DNA of 64,000 nt, from positions 2,480,001 through 2,544,000 of the forward strand of contig JAXQJY010000032.1 of NCBI GenBank assembly GCA_037042185.1. Reading direction: 5' to 3'. The translations under genes and the position numbers were made by a program. This stretch comes from Sordariomycetes sp. S80-01Y. Lineage: Eukaryota > Ascomycota > Sordariomycetes. Below the pieces are notes generated by a model. The model ran no database searches and was not told where the DNA came from. It saw only the letters and a list, made by a program, of their open reading frames with translations. This document shows, one piece after another, positions 1 to 9,800 of the stretch. Position 1 is the first letter of the stretch. The number at the start of each line of letters is the position of its first letter.

Positions 1-661
1 CGACCTTCTCTTTGTGAACATAGGTGCTGACCGTTGGCGGCAACATTCCAGGCTCCGACTCGGCAAAGCTATCTTCGTGATCATCCATGTCCTCGATTGG
101 CGACTCTGTGACACCGCCGACCCCATACGACTGTGCGCCAAAGTCGGGGCTACTGCCCATCGAAGAGTATGAGGAGTCAGGATCTGTGACAATTTTCGGC
201 ATTGGGCCCGTGGCATCCAAAGCAGCTAGATCGAGCGTAGCAGCTCCCTCCTTTTTCTTCCGAGCCAGCTGTCCGCCCTTCCCATCAAGCAACCCAGTTC
301 GTGCAAAGTAATACTGTAGATGCGCAATGCTACCCAGACTCATGACACTCTCGCGGGACTTGGCACTTGCGGCAAAGTCTGTAACCTGAGGGCGCATGTA
401 GCCTCTTCGCCGGCCTGGGTGACCATGTGATGATTGCCGATTCGGCCGGGATTGACTGCGCGGAGCCGCGACATCCCCATTCATGGAGGAGTCTCGCGAG
501 GCTCCATCCTGACTGCTGGAGCTGTGTGACATTGATGAGGTGGTCGAGATGCAGCGTGACAACTCGGGGACTGCCCCGATGGCTGGTGTCGGGAGTGTAT
601 CAGGCGATGGCGAGTCGCATCGCGCTATAGACCGCTGCTGCTGATCGTTCACCGTCGCCAT
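1..661 (-). CDS. Conserved fungal protein of unknown function (N-terminal 220 residues, cut by window edge)
   Basis: The minus strand is open from an ATG at 661 to the window edge, giving 220 codons without a stop. The first ~85 residues are Ser/Gln-rich and look disordered. They are followed by a basic patch (RRRGYMRPQVTDF) and an ordered-looking segment around residues 105-130 (SLGSIAHLQYYFARTG, then LLDGKGGQLARKKK). After that comes an acidic, Ser-rich tail that runs off the window. The ordered segment reads like a conserved motif, but I cannot attach a family name or function to it. The start is the first ATG of the open frame. The 3' part and stop lie outside the window, so length and any introns are unknown. 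Confidence 0.6.
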   Translation of the reverse strand, partial: MATVNDQQQRSIARCDSPSPDTLPTPAIGAVPELSRCISTTSSMSHSSSSQDGASRDSSMNGDVAAPRSQSRPNRQSSHGHPGRRRGYMRPQVTDFAASAKSRESVMSLGSIAHLQYYFARTGLLDGKGGQLARKKKEGAATLDLAALDATGPMPKIVTDPDSSYSSMGSSPDFGAQSYGVGGVTESPIEDMDDHEDSFAESEPGMLPPTVSTYVHKEKV

Positions 662-2996
662 GGAACGTTTCGGCCGGCTTGAAAGATATCCAGGTTCGGT
701 TCGTAGTGCGAAGTCGGCAGTCGCCTCTAAGAAGGCTGGACAAGGGCGTGGTCGGAAGGGCTGTCGTACAGGGTGATTCAAGGGGCGAGCTCGGATGTAG
801 CCAGGGAGGCGGCCGAGGAGCTTGGCATGTACTTGTGATTATATAAGAGACTAGCACAAAGAACTCAAACAAGGCGCTCGCTGCGGATGATGCTCGTCGC
901 TGAAGCCAAGAGGTGTGAAGTGGCGTGAGAAGGAGCTGAGGGTTGAAGATGTCGAGGTGGAGGCCAAGATCGGCTCTCCGTCGTGAAATTGCTAATGCGG
1001 GGGATCCAACTTGCAGAAGGTGGCAGCGGCAGACGATTACCTGAAAGTTTGGGGGTCCAATTGATTCGATCCCAAGCAACATGCATGCACCTCGGTACAA
1101 AGAAAGTATGAACAACTTGGGAGGCACAAGCGGAACTCGAAGGCGTGGAAATCCGGCAGTTGGCGATTTAAGGGCGAGTCAAGCAGCTCGTTGGATGTCT
1201 CTCCTTTTCTCCAAGCCTCACCCCAGCAACACCGCTTTGGCGATTCTTCGGAAACCAGGCGCTTGGAATGTACCAGCGATTTATTAGTCTCGGCAAAGCC
1301 TTTCATGGATAACTGCTTGAGTCTCCCTCACAGGAACATGGCCAACGTGGATTGTGTGTCTTCGTGTCTTCCTTGCGCCACAGAACTATTACCTCCGACC
1401 ATCCGGCCTGCCGGGCTCTCTCAGACCCTGCCGGGAGGTTTGAACACGTCAAGAATTCCCTTAGCTCAAGTAGAGTTGGTCAAGAATGGCCAATGAGGGC
1501 GCTCTTGACCGTTAGGGCGACAGCCTCATTTTGACTCGGCCAGCGTTGGACGAGCAACAGCATGAGCCTAGCCTTGATGAGGACCGTGACGACGCGACTT
1601 CAACATCGACGTGACAAGAGGTTGGACCCCGGAGGAGGGCCCTGATCCGCCAGACCCCGGCTTGATGTCCGCGAACCATGCTCAAATAGGCAAGGCTGGG
1701 TTGGCATGGCGTCGAGGTAGTCTGTGCTGTAAGTCGTCCGTGACCCAAGCATCAAACATGACTAGGGGTTGCTTTCAATATCCAGAGAGCACTCACGTGG
1801 TGAAAGACTGCTTATACAGCTGTCGATGGATTGGATGGTCATATCGACCTCGCTGAAACGCATGAACAAGAAGGAGGCCGAACCAGTGGAGCTGATCGAG
1901 GCCCGGGCAGTTCGCAAGAGCCGGGGTCGAGCACCTGGTGACTGGCGAGTGGGTAAGGCTCTAATTACACCAAATTGCGCCCATCACGAGAAAGAGAAAT
2001 TCCTCGCCACGCGGTCCGTTGCTGCCGCTGTCGGTTACTTCGTACAATCCCGGCCTCAGTAGAGGGGTCTCTGGCGTTTTGATTATATTCGCTCTCGCCA
2101 AGTGGCAGCTGATGAAGGCAGAGGGTGCCGGAGAGGGGCAGTAGGCGTGAGGTGTTGCGTACGACCAGATGGTAACATCAAACGCACAGAGCTTAAATTC
2201 AGATTCATACACGTAAAACAGTTAGAGAAGAAAGGAAAGACAGCAAACAGAAACACTGGAAGCCAAAAGCGATTTCCCATTGGTCGATAGGCGGTTGGGA
2301 AGGCGCAGTCCAGCTCCCAATGGACGAAGGTTGGGCAAGTGCGACTTGCGGCTGCCACCTCCATCATCGTCATCTCTCTGTCTTTCCCCTTCACCTCCCC
2401 AATTTCTTCTTCTTTCCGTCGAGTTTCGCTTGATCTTTGATCGAGGCTGAACTGCGACGCAGCAATCATCCCTCCTTGGGTTATCTGTCTGCTGTGCTTC
2501 GCTTCTGACACTTCTCTCTTTCACTCTTTTTACTTTCCTACCATCGCATCCCGTCGCAAGTCCGTGTCACTGTCACAGTCCTTCTCTCACTCCATTCCTC
2601 TTGTTTCTCCATCTTGCGTCGCCCTCTCTGATTTGAAGTTCATTTGCGTGGGTTGCGCCTTGCCATATCGACATCTGATCACGATTCGAGGCCTCGCTCT
2701 CGGAGGAGCAGCAGCAGCAGCACCAGCCAGCGCGATACCTCGACATCGACCGAATAACGCCCTTTGATCACGACAACAAACCGACAGACAGCCTGTCCCA
2801 ACGACGGATTGCGAATCGACTTTCCTCTTCCAAGCTGTCCTCATTCCTAATCCGGTTCTGATTTGGGCAGCTCAACCGAGATCCAATCAGCCAAGAGGAT
2901 TCAGAGAGTTGTATCGTGTTTCACCTTCAGTGGCTCAAGCTCGGTCTGCCCCGTCCGCCCCGTCCCAGGGGCTACGAGGGCCTATCGGCGGCTTAG
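662..2996. other. Divergent intergenic region, no gene supported
   Basis: This is 2.3 kb between the divergent hypothetical gene (-) and KAR9 (+). Open frames here are short, overlapping and lack recognisable protein character. From about 2340 to 2620 the plus strand is strongly pyrimidine-rich (runs of CT and TTC), typical of fungal core promoters and 5' leaders, and is probably the KAR9 promoter/leader. A short AGC triplet run lies near 2707-2721. I see no tRNA or transposon. Confidence 0.5.
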
Positions 2997-5900
2997 ATGA
3001 CCACCAGCCAGCAAAGCAGCCCGTTTGCAGCTGCTGTTGATGGTGTTGCAGTGCCTGTCCATGGTAATCCCAGTGCCAGCGGAGTCATTGACATAGGCAC
3101 TATTTCACGCGCAGGCGCTGAAAAAACGGCCCACCTCCATCATCTGGAGCAACAGCAGAACACCACCACGCCCGCGATAGCCACCCAATCCCAGCAGCCA
3201 GTGTCAGCAGAGGCAGTCCACCATCTCCAGAAGGATGCTAGTACTGCGTCAACACCAACACCTGCCGACCTATTGACTTTCAGCGACGTGTCCAGCGACC
3301 TTTCACAACTTTCATTCAACAAGAGCACCGAAACGTTGTCGGCCTCTCGACCAGTCTCAGCATCCTCGAATTCTTCACGTCTTAACTCGCAGCCTGAACC
3401 ACCAGCCTCGACCTCAGCGATCCGCAAAACCTCTCCAGGACTAGCGGCGCGACTCAAGGCGCTGGGATTCGGCACCACTAAAAAGCCCGCGTCCCTCTCG
3501 ACACCGCCGCTTTCAGAAAACATCGGCCGACTCGACGAATCTCAGATACGCCAGCTCGACGAGAAACATCAGGCAGCCTCATCCGACCCGGTCATCGTTA
3601 GGCGCGGTCGCCCTTGGAAGGGCGCTGGCGCCATTCCTGATCGGATCTCTGCTGCAGCGCGCAAGCTCCAACCTCGCGAGTCTGACGTCGATACCGAGAA
3701 CCTCCACCCCGAAGAGCTTGGTTCTTCCCCTGCGCCGCGCTCCCAAGACGATTACGGTACAAGACCCCAGCTCCCTGAACTCCGGACGCCAGAGCCTCTG
3801 GTTATGGATACGCAAAAGTATCGGCTGCCTGACCACACGAATGGGAATGGTACCAAGGCAACACCCGACCTCCGGCGCGAACATATCGAACGTGAAACGC
3901 GTCCTACTCCAGCCGAGCAAAATGTCGACACGCCACCGACACCTCCTCCAAAAGAGACACCTACCCCCATCACTCCGCCTTCTACGTCCGAGTCGAGCGA
4001 CTATGTCCCCGGCCTCAACTCTTACTTTACACCCGGCCACAAACGACCTGGCTCAATATACACCCTCTCCCGGGCTTCATTTGCCAATCAATTAGCGCAA
4101 TTGACTTCTCTACAACTCCCGGATGCCGAGTCGTTATCAAGCAAGGTTTCCGCAATACCCACCGCGCAAGTAGCAGCGAAAGCCCTCATCAACGCCGCAG
4201 ATCAGATTAGGAGTTGGATCTCAAAGGCTTCAGAGGTCATATCTGGACTGGATAGCGATGACGACGTGGAGTGGTCGGCAGCCGGCGGCAGAGAAGGGTT
4301 AGCCGAGGTCGAAAGCGCCATCGTCAGGTTTGAGGAGCTTATCAATGTTTATGTCGGAGCTATAGAAGAGCTTCAGACTCGCAAAGATATTTCCGATGTC
4401 CCGACGGCCGATTTGCAAAGGGCAGTCACTCAGATGGAGGCAATTGTTGGGGAATGGACCAGTATACGCTCGACGCTACAGAACGTGCGGGAACAGGTCG
4501 AGATTGCCATGGAGTGGGAAGAGCTATGGAATAACGTTCTAGGTGACATTCAAGGCGAGATGGACGAGCTTAGCAGGCTTGTCTTCGAGATGGAGGAGAG
4601 ACGACACAAGAGCATAGCGGCGGCTGCCGGTGGGGAGACAGTGGACATAGGCGATTTGGAGACGATCGTGGAGGACACGCCGCCTCAAACTTCGAAGATC
4701 ATGCAGAGTCGACTCAGCATTCCCAGCTTCCCGATGAGCCCCAGCTCGCCGGGAACTCCAAGTCTTTCCCAGGATGACTCGAGCTTGCTTGCCCTTTTCG
4801 CTCGGATGCAACCGCTTCGGGCCTCTCTCGACTTTCTTCCCATGCGACTATCCGTATTCCAAAATCGGGCCGAGCACTCGTTTCCGACGGCATGTGAAGA
4901 GCTGGATATGCGGCAGACAGGCCTTGACGCCAGCTACAAGAAGCTTGAGAAGGACGCTGAGTCGCTTCGAAAGGAGCTCGGGGAGGACCGCTGGGTCATT
5001 GTGTTCCGAGGCGCTGGTCGGCAGGCTCAGAAGATGCACGAATCTGTTGAGCGCTCTCTCACGAAGCTGAAGGAGTCCATCGATGCTGGCCAGGATGCCG
5101 GGACACTGACGAAGAAGTTGGAGAGCTACGAAGCAAAGAAGACGCACTACGGGCCGGCCATTGAGCGTGTACTATCTATCATCGACAAGGGTGTCAAGGA
5201 TCGCTTGACAGTCAACGGCGAGATACTACGGTTGCACCTCGACCTCGAAGCCCGATGGGCATCTCTGAAGAAGCAGACAAAGGAGATGGATTCCATTTGC
5301 GAAGACTTGCATGCTGAAAGACGAGGACAACAGCTGAGGGATTCGGTTTCCAGCATGCTGTCAAATGACCGGTCAACGATCGGCAGCGGCCAGGATACAC
5401 CAGGAAGCTCACCTCCGTCTTCTGTGATAATGTCCAGCCTCGGTGTTGAACCTTTCACCCCGAATCCGAAGACACGTTCCTCCAGCGTCCACAGCAATGC
5501 TGCTTCAGGTCGCCGCCAATCTTCGCTTCCTGCCCCTGCAAGCTCTGGCAGACGCGCTGCCTCTCGCCTTTCCGCGATACCCAGCTCGTCGTCATCTACG
5601 ACTCCAATCCCTCCCAGCAGACTGCAGCGTCCGAGCTCGACTCTCCCCAACCGACCGAAGTGGAATGGATCGACAAACACAAGCGGGATCGATACAGGAC
5701 ACAATTTCAAGCCTCTAAGTCTCACAACACCAAGCCCTTACGCCAAGCAGAGGTCCCCAATGACCCAACGCTCAGCCTCATCGGTGACACCAGGATCATC
5801 GAGTGCCAGTGGATCAAGACTCCCAACCTTCCGAAGTCCCTTGGCCCGCTCGGCATCTGAATCACCCCAAGTCAACGATACGCCTACTAGAACCGGACAC

Positions 5901-6254
5901 TCTCGACTGTCGTTCCGTGAGCGACTTGCGTCACCCCGTCCGCCTTCGCAACAAGGTGGCGTACTACAGAAACCTCGGCTTTCCGCCCAGAATTCAGCAG
6001 CATCAACGTCCTCGAACCGCCGCGCCTCGTTCCAACCGCCAAGATCCACTTCAAGAATGGACGATGCTGAAACCAGCCGCCCGGCTAGCTCTCTTGCATC
6101 GGGTTCCCGACGGACTAGCCTGCTGCCGGCGCCGCGAGCAAGAAGAGAAAGTAGCACTGGTCGAGCTAGTCCCCAGGCCATAGCAGCATCTCGCGCGGCG
6201 CTGCGCATGAAGGATACCCAATCTAAGGAGAACCGTCCGGTGTGGAGGCCTTAG
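2997..6254 (+). CDS. kar9: KAR9-family spindle-positioning / karyogamy protein
   Basis: A single uninterrupted frame of 1085 residues. An in-frame TAG lies immediately 5' of the ATG, which fixes the start unless there is an unseen upstream exon. The central third (about residues 350-800) is helical and matches the Kar9 family: a PGLNSYFTPGHKRPGS-type lead-in, then acidic helices including EELWNNVLGDIQGEMDELSR and a second helical block ending near residue 780. The flanks are Ser/Pro-rich and disordered. The basic C-terminal tail carries several S-x-[IL]-P motifs (SSLP ~841, SAIP ~858, SRLP ~939, SLLP ~1040), the signature for binding EB1/Bim1 at microtubule plus ends. Family knowledge: Kar9 links Bim1 on astral microtubules to myosin V and actin to orient nuclei and spindles. 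The gene converges on the RecQ gene. Confidence 0.85.
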   Translation: MTTSQQSSPFAAAVDGVAVPVHGNPSASGVIDIGTISRAGAEKTAHLHHLEQQQNTTTPAIATQSQQPVSAEAVHHLQKDASTASTPTPADLLTFSDVSSDLSQLSFNKSTETLSASRPVSASSNSSRLNSQPEPPASTSAIRKTSPGLAARLKALGFGTTKKPASLSTPPLSENIGRLDESQIRQLDEKHQAASSDPVIVRRGRPWKGAGAIPDRISAAARKLQPRESDVDTENLHPEELGSSPAPRSQDDYGTRPQLPELRTPEPLVMDTQKYRLPDHTNGNGTKATPDLRREHIERETRPTPAEQNVDTPPTPPPKETPTPITPPSTSESSDYVPGLNSYFTPGHKRPGSIYTLSRASFANQLAQLTSLQLPDAESLSSKVSAIPTAQVAAKALINAADQIRSWISKASEVISGLDSDDDVEWSAAGGREGLAEVESAIVRFEELINVYVGAIEELQTRKDISDVPTADLQRAVTQMEAIVGEWTSIRSTLQNVREQVEIAMEWEELWNNVLGDIQGEMDELSRLVFEMEERRHKSIAAAAGGETVDIGDLETIVEDTPPQTSKIMQSRLSIPSFPMSPSSPGTPSLSQDDSSLLALFARMQPLRASLDFLPMRLSVFQNRAEHSFPTACEELDMRQTGLDASYKKLEKDAESLRKELGEDRWVIVFRGAGRQAQKMHESVERSLTKLKESIDAGQDAGTLTKKLESYEAKKTHYGPAIERVLSIIDKGVKDRLTVNGEILRLHLDLEARWASLKKQTKEMDSICEDLHAERRGQQLRDSVSSMLSNDRSTIGSGQDTPGSSPPSSVIMSSLGVEPFTPNPKTRSSSVHSNAASGRRQSSLPAPASSGRRAASRLSAIPSSSSSTTPIPPSRLQRPSSTLPNRPKWNGSTNTSGIDTGHNFKPLSLTTPSPYAKQRSPMTQRSASSVTPGSSSASGSRLPTFRSPLARSASESPQVNDTPTRTGHSRLSFRERLASPRPPSQQGGVLQKPRLSAQNSAASTSSNRRASFQPPRSTSRMDDAETSRPASSLASGSRRTSLLPAPRARRESSTGRASPQAIAASRAALRMKDTQSKENRPVWRP

Positions 6255-6878
6255 CCACGACTACCAGAACATGTCTTGCAGTGACGATAATTCAACGACA
6301 CTCATTCGCCTCATAATGGTCTCAAAGGGGCGTTACACATTCAGCAAATACTTGTGGAAATTATGCGATTCACAGCATGGCGTCAAGGGCTTGTGGCAAA
6401 GATTTATTGTACTTTTGTTTCCCATTCGACTGCGCTCTTTCTCCATTCACTTTCTTGTTTATGGGTAGAATAGTTTTGTGAGCGCGCAACAACGATGTCT
6501 CAACTGTTGTCATACTAGGAAGATCTGTTCAGGGGTGAGAATGGGCGCGGCGCGCGGCGCTGTGGCTGTTGTCGGTGGTTTCATGAGAGGGTTGAGTGGA
6601 AGGTTAATTCCGCTAAGCACATTTCTTAACTTATGCCCCACGAGCTACTACTTATCTAATTCAAGAGCTGAAAACGATCCGAGTCAATGTGCTACGGCTG
6701 GTATATTTCGTGACTTCGTTTGCAAATGTCGTGTGGTAAACCCGCTACCCATACGTTGAACGCCATGTGACATGTAAACCACCCGCCCCCATTTTCCCTG
6801 CTCTCACGCTAGTCTGGTATCTGACCCGATCCTCTCCCTCGACAAATATCAACCCAAGTTGACCACTGGATCTAACTC
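6255..6878. other. Convergent 3' intergenic region
   Basis: About 620 bp between the stop codons of KAR9 (+) and the RecQ helicase (-). It is AT-richer than the flanking genes and is presumably both 3' UTRs and polyadenylation regions. No gene is supported. Confidence 0.5.
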
Positions 6879-9800
6879 TCACATAGGCATGAGCCCAATG
6901 CCCCCGCCAGCCTTTTTCACAGTCTTCGTGTGCCCGCGTGAACCCGACCCAGCTCCACGAGAGGTGCTCGAGGAACCACTAGCCCTCCTGGAGCCACCGC
7001 CTCTTGAACCCCTTCCCTTGGCGTACCCACCACCACCGTTGCCGCCTCGTTTCGGATAGCCTCTACCAGTTCCGCTGCTGCCTCCTCTGCGTCCTCCTCG
7101 CCTAGAGCCTGAAGTTGATGGTTTCGACGAGCTGCCACTGCCCTGGTGGGCGAGGTTCTGGAGACGGTTGTGGAAAGCCTGCACGTCTGGTTGGTTGGAC
7201 GGATCGAAAAAGTGCGAGTCCTCTTCGTCCGCATCGTCCATCAACTCCTCGTCGCTGATCAAGTCTACTATACTCTGGTTTAGAGACTCATTTGTGGCGG
7301 AAGTGGAAGGGCCAGCGATGGATTGGTACATGTCGTGGTAGGGTTTGATGACTTTGAGGAGCTTCGTGCCATATGTCTGAACTTGGCTTGCCTCGACACC
7401 GGGGATGCGCGAGAGCTGATCGATCGTGACCGGCCAGGAAAGAGCAATCTGCCTGAACGCGTATTCGGTAAACAATGCCTTTCGGAGGCCTTTCTTGTTG
7501 CGCTGCTGCTCTTCCCACCTCTTGGCTTCTTGAACAAACGACTCGATGAGATCCTGATGGACTTCGTCCAGGCCGTTGCTACAAGTATGAGTAGGGATAG
7601 GCTGGCCAGCTTTTCTTGAGGGTGCCTTAGGTGTCCTGGTTCTGGATGGTTTGGGCGGACGATGTTGCGGCGGAGGGTCAAAGGCCTCTTCGTCATCTTC
7701 ATCGTCCACGAAGTTATCATTTCGATAGCCGTTGGCGGTCAGAGGATAGTCTTCATCCTCGTCATCTTCCTCATCACGAACTACCCTCCCATGCCCTCTT
7801 CTCCGCTCCACGGGGGACGAAACGTATGTGGACTGCATTGCAGGAGTGGCTTTCTCTTTCCCCTTCTTCGTTCCTTTCTTAGGTTTTGTCTTCTTGGCGG
7901 GCCCGTCTTCCACTTGCGTAGTCAACATCAGCTTGCGTCGGTTATTCAAGAAGTCTCGAGCTGCAGGACCGCACTTCAAGTAGCTAATGGCGACGCCGTG
8001 GTTGGTAACTTTGTTGAACTCGCCGAGGGCCTTCTCCGCTGACAGCTTGTCGATAATGCGGACGACTTCGTGCTTCTTCAGATGTCTGGCTGAACCATGC
8101 CACTCTTCCGAGAGCTCCTCTTCATTCGGCGGGTACTTCAGTCCTCGAAGAATGTCTGCGCACTGATTGGTGGTGAGCCTTTTCTGTACCTTGACAACTT
8201 CGATCGCGGCCTTTGCTTGTTCCGAGAAGTCCTGTTCCTCGAAGACCAGCGCAGCCTCGCAATTATCGCAAGACTTTTCGCAGTTGACCCGATCGAAGTC
8301 CTCACCAAAGTATCTCAATATCTCGGTTCTACGGCAATCAGCCTGATTGTCGCAAAAGGATGTAACACGGTTGAGCATCGCCATCTGCCTCTCCTTTTGC
8401 TCCTTGTTGCCATCGCCATCCATGATGAGCTTCTTCAGGACTCTTATGTCTGATTTACCGTAATACAGGATGCAGTCAGAGGGCTTACCATCCCGGCCAG
8501 CCCGTCCTGTCTCTTGGTAGTAGCCCTCGAGGCTCTTTGGTATCCCGTGATGAATGACAAACCGGACATCCGGCTTGTCAATACCCATACCAAAAGCAAT
8601 TGTAGCGACGACAACTTTGACCCGGCCCTGTTGCCACTCCGTCTGGGTCTGTGCCTTCTCCTCAGGGTCCATTCCCGCGTGGTAGTGATTTGCCGCGATT
8701 CCAAAGTTGCGCAGCTTCTCAGCTAAGTCCTCTGTTGACTTTCTGGAAATGGCATATACGATCCCGCTGACGCCGTCGTAACTCGTGTTGATCAATTCCG
8801 CAATGCTCTCTACGCATTTTGCGTTCGAGCCTTTAGGTCTTACTTCGTAGTATAAGTTGGGGCGGTTGAAGCTCTGAGAGAAGACTTGGCATCGGTCCAT
8901 GCCCAGGTTGTGCTTGATGTCAACGATGACATTTTGCGTTGCGGTAGCAGTCAGAGCCATGACGGGCACTTCAGGGAATCTCAAACGGATTTCGCCAATG
9001 GTCTTGTAGTCTGGCCTGAAGTCATGGCCCCATTGACTAACACAGTGCGCTTCGTCAATGACTAGCCTTGCGAATTTGCCCTTACGGTACAATGTGGCCA
9101 TGCCATCGGTGAACTGCGGGCTCTTGTTGACCATCTCGGGCGTAACGTAGAGAAGCTCAACGAAATTCTCGGGCATCCGCTCGTTGAAGGCACCTAAGAC
9201 TTGTCTCTTGTAATCTCGCGAGCATTCGCTGTTGAAAGCCACAGCCTGAATACCCAAAGCCTTCATGTGCGTGACCTGATCTTGCATCAGACTAAGTAGA
9301 GGTGAAACGACAATAGTCACCCCCTTGGTCTTGCCTGAGCGGATCACCGCAGGAAGTTGGTAGCAAAGAGACTTGCCACCACCGGTCGGCATCAGAACGA
9401 AAGCATCTTCACCTGACAAAGTGGCGTTGATAGCTTCCAGTTGGTTGTGGCGGAACCCCTTCATTCGAAAGCGATCTTTGAGTTTCTTTTGCAGCTCATT
9501 TGACCATGGATATTTCATCAAGTGGTCGGGCATGGTCAGTGGTGGCACTGCGGGGGCTGCCCGTCTCTTCATAGGAGACTCGGAGTTGTGCAATGGCCTG
9601 GCATTTCCCGATATCTCCAAGAACGTTTTGCGAGAGGTTTGTGCTGGGTTCGAGACTACATTTCGACCTCGAGGTGGTTCTTCAGCGAGCGCTAGCATTG
9701 CGGCATCGTCCACGTCCCCGAAGAACTCATCGGCAGTTCGATTGTCTTGTCCGTCAAACATGTCGTCGTCTCCTGAATCTGGAAACCCTTCTTCCGCATC

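Noticed and set aside
5147-5725. 192-codon minus-strand frame inside KAR9
   Set aside because: Antisense shadow of the Ser-rich KAR9 coding sequence.
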